From assembly GCF_000967725.1 (NCBI RefSeq), contig NZ_JXYE01000002.1, positions 1,178,001 through 1,242,000 on the forward strand: a DNA stretch of 64,000 nucleotides, in the 5' to 3' direction. Below the pieces are notes generated by a model that was not told the DNA's origin, ran no database searches, and was given only the letters and a program-made list of their open reading frames with translations. The DNA is from Loktanella sp. S4079. GTDB lineage: Bacteria > Pseudomonadota > Alphaproteobacteria > Rhodobacterales > Rhodobacteraceae. Below are positions 47,579-56,596 of this stretch, piece after piece (the stretch's first letter is position 1; the number at the start of each line of letters is the position of its first letter). The position numbers were made by a program, and so were the translations under genes.

Positions 47579-48906
47579 GCTGGCTCGATGATCATCCAGA
47601 CGTCAAACACGTCAGATGCGGCGTTGCTGATCTGAACGGCCAAGCGCGTGGTAAACGTGTCCCGCGCCGCTTTGCGCAAAAGATGGAAACCGAAGGCACT
47701 CGGTTTCCACTATCGGTCCTAAACCTAGATATCTGGGGCGAAGACATCGACGACAGCCCACTCGTCTTGGAAAGCGGCGATGCAGATGGCGTCCTCAAAC
47801 CGACAGAACGTGGCTACGTGCCGATGCCGTGGCTGTCTTCGCCCGCTGCGATCCTGCCCGTTTGGGCCTATCACGATGACGGTACGCCATTTACTGGCGA
47901 TCCCCGACATGCCTTGGCCGCAGTGATCGCACGCTATGCGGAACGGGGGATGACCCCTGTGGTTGCGACCGAGATGGAGTTCTATCTGGTTGACGATTCC
48001 GGGCGTGAGATCCGACAGCCCAAATCGCCAAAATCAGGCAAGCGTCGCGCCGGTGCCGAAATACTTTCGCTTAGGGCGTTAGACGCCTTTGATCAGTTTT
48101 TTAATGAACTGTACGACGCCTGCGATGCAATGGGCATTCCGGCCGAGGCCGCCATTTCCGAAGGCGGGATCGGACAGTTCGAAGTGAACCTCGAACATGT
48201 GCCCGATGCTTTGCGCGCGGCGGATGACGCATGGCTGTTCAAGATGCTGGTGCGCGGACTAGCCCGCAATCACGGTATGGCCGCCAGTTTTATGGCGAAA
48301 CCATACACAGATTATGCTGGCAACGGGCTGCACACCCATTTTTCCATCGTTGATAAGGATGGCCAGAACCTCTTTGCTGATGATCGTCCGGGCGGCAAAG
48401 CCCTGCTGGAAAATGCCATTGCGGGATGCCTCGCTGGGGTTCGCGATCTGGGGCTGGTCTTTGCACCGCATGGCAATAGCTATGAACGGCTGGTGCCCGG
48501 CAATCACGCGCCCACCAGCATTTGCTGGGCGTTTGACAATCGTACCGCGCTTGTCCGTGTTCCGGGTGGTAGCCCCAATGCACGCCGGATCGAACACCGC
48601 GCCGCCGGTGGGGATGTGAACCCCTATCTATTCTTAGCCGCAACTTTGGGCTCCGCGCTGGTTGGGATCGAAGACCAGTTGACACCCCCCGCCCCGGTAA
48701 GCGGCAATGCCTACGCCCAAGACCTGCCCCAAGTTGCCAAGACATGGAACGAGGCGATCGATGCATTTGAAGCAAGTGCATTTGTGCCGCGTGTTTTTGA
48801 TGCGCAACTCATCGACAATCTCTTGCGCACGAAACGCCAAGAAATGCGGCATTTCGATCAGCTCAGCGCAGAAGAGCAGCTCGATCTTTATCTCGACACT
48901 GTTTGA
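47575..48906 (+). CDS. Glutamine synthetase-like enzyme 1 (gamma-glutamyl-amine ligase type)
   Basis: A 443-residue member of the GlnA/PuuA family. It has the beta-grasp N-terminus (VRCGVADLNGQARGKRVP), the metal/glutamate site TEMEFYLVDD, GIGQFEVNLEHV, and GNGLHTHFSI with the catalytic His. The C-terminal RVPGGSPNARRIEHRAAGGDVNPYLFLAATL is also canonical. It lacks the adenylylation loop Tyr of true assimilatory GlnA, so it more probably glutamylates an amine or amino acid. The start overlaps the permease stop. A second, clearly different paralogue lies two genes downstream. Confidence 0.86.
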   Translation: MSWLDDHPDVKHVRCGVADLNGQARGKRVPRRFAQKMETEGTRFPLSVLNLDIWGEDIDDSPLVLESGDADGVLKPTERGYVPMPWLSSPAAILPVWAYHDDGTPFTGDPRHALAAVIARYAERGMTPVVATEMEFYLVDDSGREIRQPKSPKSGKRRAGAEILSLRALDAFDQFFNELYDACDAMGIPAEAAISEGGIGQFEVNLEHVPDALRAADDAWLFKMLVRGLARNHGMAASFMAKPYTDYAGNGLHTHFSIVDKDGQNLFADDRPGGKALLENAIAGCLAGVRDLGLVFAPHGNSYERLVPGNHAPTSICWAFDNRTALVRVPGGSPNARRIEHRAAGGDVNPYLFLAATLGSALVGIEDQLTPPAPVSGNAYAQDLPQVAKTWNEAIDAFEASAFVPRVFDAQLIDNLLRTKRQEMRHFDQLSAEEQLDLYLDTV

Positions 48907-48933
48907 CACCCGATAAAATGTGACAGGTCGCAG

Positions 48934-48959
48934 CGAAGGATTTTAGCTAAAATCCTTCG
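48934..48959. repeat. 26-bp perfect palindrome, GAAGGA-arm type
   Basis: CGAAGGATTTTAG is followed directly by its reverse complement, inside the 113-base gap between the first glutamine-synthetase gene and the amidotransferase gene. The arms GAAGGA/TCCTTC recur at 56852-56875. It may act as a hairpin terminator in either direction, without a T-run, or as a dispersed palindromic element. Confidence 0.7.
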
Positions 48960-49019
48960 TGCTTGCGGCGGTGAGTGCGGCAATGTAGCGTGAATCGAAA
49001 CCTCAACTATGGTGACTTC

Positions 49020-49703
49020 ATGCACATCGGCATTCTCCAAACGGGCCACGCACCAGATGAACTGCGCCCCGATGTCGGCGACTTCTCTGATCTTTTTCAA
49101 ACGCTCCTCAGCGGTCACGGATTTACATTTCACGTCTTCAACGTGGTGGATATGGATTTCCCGGCCTCAAAAACGGCCTGCGATGGTTGGCTCATTACAG
49201 GATCCAAACATGGTGCCTATGAGGACCACCCATTTATCCCCCCGCTTGAGAAATTGATCCAAGAGATATTTGCGGCCGATATCCCGCTTGTGGGAGTTTG
49301 CTTTGGGCACCAAATCATTGCCCAAGCATTGGGCGGTAAGGTGGAAAAATTTGCTGACGGATGGGCCGTGGGTCGACAGATCTATGACCTAAACGGCACA
49401 GAAATTGCGTTGAATGCATGGCATCAAGATCAGGTAACAACCGCGCCAGAGAGTGCGACCGTGGTTGGCAGCAATCCGTTCTGCGCCAATGCCGCCCTAC
49501 TGTACGACCGGCGCGCCTTTACCATTCAGCCGCATCCTGAATTCACGGCGCCTGTCGTCGATGGATTGGTCAAATACCGTGGCCCCGGTAACGTCCCTGA
49601 CGCCCAATTAGCCGAGGTTGCTGCCAATCTAGATAAGCCAAACGACAGTGCATTGATCGCCGCGCAGATCGCGCATTTCTTTAAAGAAAGACATTTGGAA
49701 TGA
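49020..49703 (+). CDS. Class I glutamine amidotransferase-like protein
   Basis: A 227-residue type 1 GATase domain protein with nucleophile C94 (VGVCFGHQII), then WAVGRQIYDL, and H172/E174 (QPHPEF), so the triad is intact. It is a stand-alone domain like those annotated as GMP-synthase-like amidotransferases. By context, between two gamma-glutamyl ligases, it may hydrolyse a gamma-glutamyl product, as PuuD does, although PuuD itself is a different-looking C26 peptidase. The ATG at 49020 is chosen because homologue-like sequence begins there (MHIGILQTGH); the stop overlaps the next gene (ATGA). Confidence 0.82.
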   Translation: MHIGILQTGHAPDELRPDVGDFSDLFQTLLSGHGFTFHVFNVVDMDFPASKTACDGWLITGSKHGAYEDHPFIPPLEKLIQEIFAADIPLVGVCFGHQIIAQALGGKVEKFADGWAVGRQIYDLNGTEIALNAWHQDQVTTAPESATVVGSNPFCANAALLYDRRAFTIQPHPEFTAPVVDGLVKYRGPGNVPDAQLAEVAANLDKPNDSALIAAQIAHFFKERHLE

Positions 49704-51052
49704 GTTGGATCGACAAAATCCCCCCAGCGGCACGGACCTACATCGAGAACAACCGTTTGGACGAGGTTGAATGTGTGATCGCCGATCTGCCAGGCATCGC
49801 ACGCGGCAAGGCCGTACCCGCAGGCAAATGGGAAAAGCAGTCGCATTTCCACTTACCAAATTCGATTTTTTTTCAGACGATCACCGGCGATTGGGGCGAA
49901 GCCCCCGGTCAGGATGGTTTTCTCGAACCTGATATGATCCTCAAGCCAGATCTATCGACGGCAACAGCGGCCCCTTGGGCAGATGACGGCACACTTCAGG
50001 TGATCCATGATGCCTACGACCAAAAAGGTCGGCCTGTCGCATTTTCCCCCCGCAACGTACTGCGCCGTGTCGTATCCTTGTACGAAGCCGAAGGCTGGAA
50101 ACCTGTGGTCGCCCCCGAGATGGAATTCTACCTCGTTGGGCGCAATATCGACCCCGCAAAACCAATCGAACCGATGATGGGGCGCACGGGGCGTCCTGCA
50201 GCGGGACGGCAAGCCTATTCCATGTCCGCCGTTGATGATTACGGCCCCGTTATTGACGACATCTATGAATACGCCGAGGTGCAAGGTTTTGAAATCGACG
50301 GCATCACCCAAGAGGGTGGCGCGGGTCAGCTCGAGATTAACTTGCGCCACGGTAACCCGATCAAACTCGCCGATGAGGTATTTTACTTTAAACGTTTGAT
50401 CCGCGAGGCAGCCCTAAAACATGATTGCTTTGCCACGTTCATGGCCAAACCAATCGAAGGTGAACCAGGCAGCGCCATGCATGTGCACCACTCAGTTAGT
50501 GATGCGGATGGGCGTAACATCTTTACCGGCCCTCAGGGCGGTGAGACTGACGCGTTCTTTCACTTTATTGGTGGCTTGCAGGAATATATGCCCAGCGCCG
50601 TCGCGCTGATTGCCCCATATGTGAATAGCTATCGCCGCTATGTGCCAGACAGTGCGGCGCCTGTGAACCTTGAGTGGGGCCGTGACAACCGAACAACTGG
50701 TATTCGTATTCCGATCAGTGATCCCGCCGCCCGACGGATCGAAAACCGTCTACCCGGAATGGATTGCAATCCATACCTGTGTATCGCTGCCTCATTGGCT
50801 TGTGGTTATCTGGGGCTAAAAAATGAAATCTGGCCCGACAAACGCTGGCGCGGAGAAGCATATGAATCCGAGGCCGAAATTTCGGGATCGCTGAGCGAGG
50901 CACTTGACCTGTTTGAAGAATGCAAAGCATTACACGAAGTGCTCGGCCCCGAATTTGCGAATGTCTATTCGGTGGTGAAACGGCTGGAATACAAGGAATT
51001 CCTCCAAGTTATCAGCCCTTGGGAACGCGAGCATCTGTTGCTGAACGTCTAG
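49700..51052 (+). CDS. Glutamine synthetase-like enzyme 2 (PuuA-like)
   Basis: A 450-residue GlnA-family ligase starting MSWIDKIPPAARTYIENNRLDEVECVIADLPG. Active-site blocks: APEMEFYLVGR, GGAGQLEINLRHG, GSAMHVHHSVSD and RIPISDPAARRIENRLPGMDCNPYL. It is the closer of the two to gamma-glutamylputrescine/polyamine synthetases (PuuA/SpuI type). Having two such ligases around an amidotransferase suggests two substrates or two successive glutamylation steps. The end overlaps the convergent GFA gene by four bases. Confidence 0.86.
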   Translation: MSWIDKIPPAARTYIENNRLDEVECVIADLPGIARGKAVPAGKWEKQSHFHLPNSIFFQTITGDWGEAPGQDGFLEPDMILKPDLSTATAAPWADDGTLQVIHDAYDQKGRPVAFSPRNVLRRVVSLYEAEGWKPVVAPEMEFYLVGRNIDPAKPIEPMMGRTGRPAAGRQAYSMSAVDDYGPVIDDIYEYAEVQGFEIDGITQEGGAGQLEINLRHGNPIKLADEVFYFKRLIREAALKHDCFATFMAKPIEGEPGSAMHVHHSVSDADGRNIFTGPQGGETDAFFHFIGGLQEYMPSAVALIAPYVNSYRRYVPDSAAPVNLEWGRDNRTTGIRIPISDPAARRIENRLPGMDCNPYLCIAASLACGYLGLKNEIWPDKRWRGEAYESEAEISGSLSEALDLFEECKALHEVLGPEFANVYSVVKRLEYKEFLQVISPWEREHLLLNV

Positions 51053-51468
51053 TTTCGATCAAACCTCAGGACGCCTGCGATCTGGTCCGCGTCAGGATAA
51101 TCCGTTGGGTGCTGCACGCCATTGTTGACAATGACCTGATCAAAATCAAACGGGCTGACTCCGGCCAGACAAGCAGCGTTCACGCCATACTCATTGGGGT
51201 TTGAACGCCGCTTGTGGTGGGTATAGATGCCGCAAACTGAACAAAAATAATGCTCTGCCGTCTTGGTGTTGAATTGATAGAGTTTCAGCACCTCTTGGCC
51301 CGAGACAATTTTCAGGCCGTCCAATGGTGCCGTCAAAGCAACGGCACCCCGCATCGCGCAATATGAACAGGTACATCGCCGTGCTGAATCTAGACCGCCT
51401 TGTAGTGTCACTTCGAACTGAACAGCGCCGCAATGGCAGGCGGCTTGATGAATATCTTGTGTTGGCAT
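51049..51468 (-). CDS. GFA-family zinc-binding protein (second copy)
   Basis: A 139-residue GFA-fold protein with C-H-C-G-A (ACHCGAVQFEV), RCTCSYCAMRG and FCSVCGIYTHH cysteine groups. It is a different subgroup from the GFA protein at 25938 (YQFNTKTAEHYFC, CSYC). It lies on the minus strand between the amine-ligase genes and the flavoprotein oxidase gene, so it interrupts the plus-strand cluster. Function unknown. Confidence 0.87.
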   Translation of the reverse strand: MPTQDIHQAACHCGAVQFEVTLQGGLDSARRCTCSYCAMRGAVALTAPLDGLKIVSGQEVLKLYQFNTKTAEHYFCSVCGIYTHHKRRSNPNEYGVNAACLAGVSPFDFDQVIVNNGVQHPTDYPDADQIAGVLRFDRN

Positions 51469-51549
51469 CTCTGATACTTTCAGCTTGGATTGCCACCAAG
51501 CTTACGCCAGCCTACCAATATTACAATTACCGATGCTGTGGATCGACGC

Positions 51550-52854
51550 ATGAACCCCCTATACCGTAATGACGCCCCCGGAGAGTTCCCCTCAAGCTGG
51601 TACGCCGCGAGTACAGATATCCCGCAGGAACGCCCGCCATTGGATCACGATATCGCAGTTGATGTCTGTGTGATTGGTGCAGGTTTTACGGGGCTTTCCG
51701 CCGCACGTGTGCTTGCTGAAAAAGGATTGCATGTTGTTGTTGTTGACGCTCATCGGGCAGGCTTCGGCGCATCGGGGCGTAATGGTGGTCAGGTTGGCAG
51801 CGGATATAACGCAGCACAGTCCAGTTTGGCCGCAAAGTTGGGGCCAGATGCAGCGGCAGCGCTTTGGTCGCTCGCCGAAGAGGCGAAATCTGCCCTACGC
51901 CAGCTATGCGAAACGCAAATCCCCGAGGCGCGCTATCGTCCGGGCGTTGCCCACGGCTTCTATAACGCCAAAGAAGCGGACAGCTACGCCGCAGATGCGT
52001 CTTATCTGTCTGACGTCTACGGCTACGACCAGATAACGGTGATGAACCCGCAGGAAATGCAAGAGGTCGTGCGTTCACCGCTCTATCAAGGTGGGCTACT
52101 GGATATGGGTGCAGGTCATATTCACCCACTGCGCTACGTCTTTGGGCTGGCGCGTCTGGCCGAAACGGCAGGTGCCGTCATCTATGAACGCACCGAAGTC
52201 ACCCATATTGAGCAGGGGAATCCTGTGAAACTCCGCACACCAAGGGGCACGATTACAGCAGACCATCTCATTATCGCGGGCAACGGATACCTGCCCAACA
52301 TCGAACCCAAAACCGCTGCAAAGGTGATGCCGATCAATAGTTTTATCTGCGCAACCGAGCCTTTGGGTGACCGTGCGGCGCAGGTTCTCGCGCGTGATAT
52401 CGCGGTGGCCGATAGCAAATTTGTCGTGAATTATTACCGTATGTCCGAAGACAATCGTTTCTTGTTTGGAGGCCGCGAGAGTTATTCCATCGGCTTTCCA
52501 AAGGACATCAATACCGCCCTGATCCAACGCATGACCCACCTGTTCCCACAGCTAAAGGGTGTGAGTATTGACTACGTTTGGGGCGGGACACTTGGCATCA
52601 CTATGACCCGCCTGCCCGCGCTTCAACGTGTTGCGCCAAATATTCTGTCCGGGGGCGGATTTTCTGGGCATGGTGTCGCCCTGTCTGGCCTTGCAGGCAA
52701 AGTCATGGCCGAAGCAATCGCAGGACAAGCGGGCCGATTTGATACGCTCACTGGGCTCAAGGTTCCCAATTTTCCAGGCGGCCCAACAATGCGCGCGCCT
52801 CTCTTGACGCTTGCGATGACATGGTACGCGCTGCGTGATCGGTTAGGTATCTAA
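51550..52854 (+). CDS. FAD-dependent amine oxidoreductase (PuuB/OrdL-like)
   Basis: A 434-residue DAO-family flavoenzyme. The FAD loop VIGAGFTGLSAARVL (42-56), the RNGGQVGSGYN segment, GTLGITMTRLPALQR and the C-terminal FSGHGVALSGLAGKVMAEAI match gamma-glutamylputrescine oxidase (PuuB) and OrdL proteins, which oxidise the free amino end of gamma-glutamylated amines to the aldehyde. The ATG at 51550 is favoured (MNPLYRNDAPGEFPSSWYA is the typical start with the SWYA motif). The aldehyde dehydrogenase expected for the next step is absent from the window. Confidence 0.87.
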   Translation: MNPLYRNDAPGEFPSSWYAASTDIPQERPPLDHDIAVDVCVIGAGFTGLSAARVLAEKGLHVVVVDAHRAGFGASGRNGGQVGSGYNAAQSSLAAKLGPDAAAALWSLAEEAKSALRQLCETQIPEARYRPGVAHGFYNAKEADSYAADASYLSDVYGYDQITVMNPQEMQEVVRSPLYQGGLLDMGAGHIHPLRYVFGLARLAETAGAVIYERTEVTHIEQGNPVKLRTPRGTITADHLIIAGNGYLPNIEPKTAAKVMPINSFICATEPLGDRAAQVLARDIAVADSKFVVNYYRMSEDNRFLFGGRESYSIGFPKDINTALIQRMTHLFPQLKGVSIDYVWGGTLGITMTRLPALQRVAPNILSGGGFSGHGVALSGLAGKVMAEAIAGQAGRFDTLTGLKVPNFPGGPTMRAPLLTLAMTWYALRDRLGI

Positions 52855-52924
52855 CTGTCATAGATTTGTTAATCCGACTGTGTTAGGTTTTATCGAATTC
52901 TACTTTCGGGAAAGCCAAAACTCT

Positions 52925-54109
52925 ATGTCTGAAGTACCAAACGTCTATGATACAGAACCTATCCCAACCGCCGCAATGGATGAGGTGAACCGCATCCTAC
53001 AATCTGGCGACCTCTTTCGGTACACCTCTGACAACTCGCCCGTTGCCCTGCTAGAGCAAGAATTTGCTGAAAAGCTCGGCAGCAAATATGCGCTGGCAGT
53101 ATCCTCATGTTCCGCCGCATTGTTTTTGTCGCTCAAGGCGCTTGGCCTGCCGCGCGACGCTCGGGTGATGATCCCTGCCTTTACATTTGGTGCGGTGCCA
53201 TCAGCCGTTGTGCATGCCGATTGCATTCCTGTTTTGTGTGAATGTGGTGACAATTATCGCATTGATCTCGACGATTTTGCCGCCAAACTGCCGCACGTGG
53301 ACGCCGTGATCATCAGCCATATGCGCGGACATACCTCTGATATGGATGCGATCATGCAGCTATGTGATGACGCTGGCGTTCCAGTGGTCGAAGACGCCGC
53401 GCATTCATTGGGTACGCAATGGGATGGCCGCAACATCGGCACGATCGGAAAAATCGGCTGCTTCAGCTTTCAGTCCTACAAGCTGCTAAACGCAGGTGAA
53501 GGCGGCATCATGATCACAGATGATCCTAATCTGATCGCCCGCGCGGTGATTATGTCTGGCGCCTATGAACATAACTGGAAAAAGCACCCGGTCCTCTTGA
53601 ACAGCTTTGCCAAATGGCAAAACAAACTGCCGCTATATAACCAACGGCTCAATAACTTATCGGCAACATTGATCCGGCCCCAGCTTAATGAATTGCAACG
53701 CCGCGTGACAGACGGGCGACGCAATCATGACCACGTCGCCAGCCAACTGAACCAGTCAGCTTGGCTCAGCGTTCCGGATTCACTGCCTAAAGAAGAGCGA
53801 GCGCCAGATTCCATCCAGTTCAACCTTGTTGATATGACGGATACGGATACCGCACGCTTTGTCGAGGCAGCCGCCGCCGCAGGCGTGAAAATTCAGGTCT
53901 TTGGCCAAAGCCCCGATAACGCCCGCGCCTATTGGAACTGGCAGTTCATCGGTGAAATCCCCGACCTACCCAAGACCCGTGCAATGCTGATGAAGGCATG
54001 TGACGTGCGGCTACCTGCGCGGCTGACGCTAGACGAGTGTGATGTAATCGCGCAAATCATTGTTGATGCAGCGACCGCGACAATGACGCCCGCCCGCGCC
54101 TACGGCTAA
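52925..54109 (+). CDS. DegT/DnrJ/EryC1/StrS-family PLP aminotransferase
   Basis: A 394-residue fold-type I PLP enzyme. The EDAAHSLG block (D158 for the PLP nitrogen) and FSFQSYKLLNAGEGG (PLP Lys K186) are clear; GVKIQVFG and ACDVRLPARLT follow. The family usually aminates nucleotide-linked keto-sugars, but no sugar-nucleotide gene is nearby, and the enzyme sits directly after the amine oxidase and beside a LysR/class III aminotransferase pair. Some family members act on small catabolites, so a catabolic role is possible. The stop overlaps the convergent LysR stop by two or three bases. Confidence 0.85.
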   Translation: MSEVPNVYDTEPIPTAAMDEVNRILQSGDLFRYTSDNSPVALLEQEFAEKLGSKYALAVSSCSAALFLSLKALGLPRDARVMIPAFTFGAVPSAVVHADCIPVLCECGDNYRIDLDDFAAKLPHVDAVIISHMRGHTSDMDAIMQLCDDAGVPVVEDAAHSLGTQWDGRNIGTIGKIGCFSFQSYKLLNAGEGGIMITDDPNLIARAVIMSGAYEHNWKKHPVLLNSFAKWQNKLPLYNQRLNNLSATLIRPQLNELQRRVTDGRRNHDHVASQLNQSAWLSVPDSLPKEERAPDSIQFNLVDMTDTDTARFVEAAAAAGVKIQVFGQSPDNARAYWNWQFIGEIPDLPKTRAMLMKACDVRLPARLTLDECDVIAQIIVDAATATMTPARAYG

Positions 54110-55065
54110 AGCACGCGCAACTGATCGTGGAGCCATGGATAGCGCTTCACAGCCGGCCCCACGATCTTGTCCTTGAGCAAGGGTTTGATCCGTGCCGCGA
54201 TCGTCGTCGGCATATCTGCCAAAATATCGCGGCGCGCCGTCAATGAAATCGTGCGCGTCAGCGGCGGAAATGGCAGCGGATGCAGATCAACATCATCGCT
54301 AAATCGCTGCGCCCGCAAGCACCCAAGGGGCGTCAGGATCGTCCATCCCGAACCAGCGGCAACCATCGCCATAATCGCGTGATAACTGTCCAGTTCGAAC
54401 CGATGCGTTATACGCAGGTTTTGCCGCGCCAGATGCGCCGTGATCAATCGCCCCATGTAATGCCGCGTCGTATATTGAATGAGCTGCATGCGGCGTAGCT
54501 GCTCTCCGATGTTCTCGCCTGTTAAGGCACCTTTGGGCGTCGCGACAACAAAGGGTTCCTCGAGCAACGGATGCACCTCCATTCCAGCGCTCGCCTGCCC
54601 CATGTCGCCTGCAACAATCACATCCAACGCCCGGCTATCCAAAAGGTCGAACAATCGGTGCGATGCGCCAGTTTCCAGCAAGAACTGACAGTTTCTCAAG
54701 TCGTCGCTCATGCCGGTGAGCAAGCCCGGCGTTACATCGGCGTCGAAATCTTCGATCATTCCAAGGCGAAACCGTGTAAGGCGACTAAAATCGGCAACAG
54801 CCAGTTCCGCTTTGGCCTGATCCGCCTCGTTTAGGATCGTATTCGCACGGCGCAAGAACATCTCGCCCGCAGGTGTCAATGTCACCGGACGTTCGCTTCG
54901 GTTCAGCAGGGTCGCGCCAATCGCCCCTTCGAGGTTGGTGATTTGCTGACTAACAGTCGCGGCCGAGCTTCCCAATCGGCGCGCGGCCCCTGAAATCGAG
55001 GCCTCTTCTGCTGTGGCAACAAACACCTCGACACCCCAAAGCGTGATCTTACCAGTTGTCGCCAT
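54106..55065 (-). CDS. LysR-family transcriptional regulator
   Basis: A 319-residue LTTR with an N-terminal winged helix (WGVEVFVATAEEASISGAARRLGSSAATVSQQITNLEGAIGATLLNRSERPVTLTPAG) and a two-lobed effector domain. LGSSAATVSQQI is a somewhat unusual recognition helix but is intact. It is divergent from the class III aminotransferase gene (116-base gap), the classic arrangement for a regulator and its target. The inducer is unknown, possibly the cluster's amine or an intermediate. Confidence 0.92.
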   Translation of the reverse strand: MATTGKITLWGVEVFVATAEEASISGAARRLGSSAATVSQQITNLEGAIGATLLNRSERPVTLTPAGEMFLRRANTILNEADQAKAELAVADFSRLTRFRLGMIEDFDADVTPGLLTGMSDDLRNCQFLLETGASHRLFDLLDSRALDVIVAGDMGQASAGMEVHPLLEEPFVVATPKGALTGENIGEQLRRMQLIQYTTRHYMGRLITAHLARQNLRITHRFELDSYHAIMAMVAAGSGWTILTPLGCLRAQRFSDDVDLHPLPFPPLTRTISLTARRDILADMPTTIAARIKPLLKDKIVGPAVKRYPWLHDQLRVL

Positions 55066-55181
55066 TTTATCCCCCGTTTCTTGCGGCCAAGCTATGGTGA
55101 AATACGCGCCACATCAATCAGGACATTGTAAGGTCTGAAAGACAGGCATATCGTTTTCTCAGACAATTCATGAGGTCAAAA

Positions 55182-56549
55182 ATGTCTAACGACATCCCCA
55201 ACAGCTGGGAAAACCGCGCTGACGAAAACAGCTTTTATGGTTTTACCGATCTGCCCACAGTCAAAGAGCGCGGCACCGTCGTCTTGACGCATGGCAAAGG
55301 CCCCTATGTCTATGACGTGCGCGGGCGCGAATATCTGGATGCGAACTCTGGTCTATGGAACATGGTTGCCGGGTTTGATCATCCGGGCCTTATCGCAGCC
55401 GCAAAGGCTCAATATGATCGGTTTCCCGGCTATCACGCGTTTTTTGGGCGCATGTCGGATCGGACCGTGATGCTTTCGGAGAAGCTCGTCGAAGTATCGC
55501 CCTTTGCCCGTGGCAAGGTTTTCTATACCAATTCCGGCTCTGAAGCGAACGACACTATGGTCAAAATGCTTTGGTTCTTAGGCCAATCAGAGGGATATCC
55601 GCAAAAACGCAAGATCCTCACCCGACAGAATGCCTATCACGGGGTGACGGCGGTTTCAGCTTCAATGACTGGTAAGCCCTACAACAGTGTATTTGGCTTG
55701 CCGTTGGATGGGTTTATTCATCTGTCGTGCCCACATTACTGGCGTTTCGGCCAAGCGGGCGAAAGCGAAGCTGAATTTACAGCCCGCATGGCTGCCGAAC
55801 TTGAGGAAACGATCCAACGCGAAGGCGCGGACACGATTGCTGGTTTCTTTGCAGAGCCCGTTATGGGTGCGGGCGGTGTCATTCCACCGTCAGCCGGGTA
55901 TTTTCAGGCCATCCAACCCATTCTCAAGAAATACGGGATTCCCCTGATCGCAGATGAAGTGATTACAGGTTTTGGCCGCACGGGTGAAACTTGGGGCTGT
56001 CAAACCTACGATTTTGTCCCCGATGCGATAATTTCGTCCAAGAACCTCACCGCAGGGTTCTTTCCTATGGGCGCTGTGATCTTGGGGCCGGAACTGGCGG
56101 ATCGTCTGCAAGCCGCATCAGAAGCCATCGAAGAGTTCCCACACGGTTTCACCGCATCTGGCCATCCTGTCGGCTGCGCCATTGCGCTCAAAGCGATTGA
56201 CGTCGTGATGAACGAAGGTTTGGCGGAAAACGTGCGCGCCCTGACCCCGCTGTTTGAGGAAGGCATGGCGCGTCTGGCCGAAAAGAAAAACATTGGTGAA
56301 TGGCGCGGCAAGGGATTGATGGGCGCGCTCGAGGCTGTGGCAGATAAAGAGACTAAGACACCTTTTGATGGATCATTGTCAGTCAGTGAGCGCATCGCAA
56401 ATGCCTGTACAGATCAGGGGCTAATCTGCCGACCGCTTGGACAAGCCGTGGTGCTTTGCCCGCCGTTCATCTTTACACCCGCTCATATGGACGAAATGTT
56501 CAGTAAGCTGGAAAAGGCGCTGGACGGCGTCTTTGCATCTGTCGCTTAA
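55182..56549 (+). CDS. Class III PLP aminotransferase (omega-amino acid/diamine type)
   Basis: A 455-residue subgroup II aminotransferase. SWENRADENSFYGFTDLP precedes the fold. YTNSGSEANDTMVKML (PLP phosphate), the AYHG.T block, LIADEVITGFGRTG (D258) and the catalytic Lys K287 (ISSKNLTAGFFPMGAV) are present. The usual sequence after the Lys is G-L/I-T-S/G; here it is N-L-T-A. Family relatives transfer amino groups from putrescine, beta-alanine, taurine or GABA to pyruvate. Position beside the PuuA/PuuB-like cluster suggests a diamine or omega-amino acid. The ATG at 55182 has GAGGT upstream; four extra in-frame residues are possible. Confidence 0.88.
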   Translation: MSNDIPNSWENRADENSFYGFTDLPTVKERGTVVLTHGKGPYVYDVRGREYLDANSGLWNMVAGFDHPGLIAAAKAQYDRFPGYHAFFGRMSDRTVMLSEKLVEVSPFARGKVFYTNSGSEANDTMVKMLWFLGQSEGYPQKRKILTRQNAYHGVTAVSASMTGKPYNSVFGLPLDGFIHLSCPHYWRFGQAGESEAEFTARMAAELEETIQREGADTIAGFFAEPVMGAGGVIPPSAGYFQAIQPILKKYGIPLIADEVITGFGRTGETWGCQTYDFVPDAIISSKNLTAGFFPMGAVILGPELADRLQAASEAIEEFPHGFTASGHPVGCAIALKAIDVVMNEGLAENVRALTPLFEEGMARLAEKKNIGEWRGKGLMGALEAVADKETKTPFDGSLSVSERIANACTDQGLICRPLGQAVVLCPPFIFTPAHMDEMFSKLEKALDGVFASVA

Positions 56550-56596
56550 GCGCATGTTAACCATCGCTGCAGCAAGCTGTAGCGATGGAACACCGT

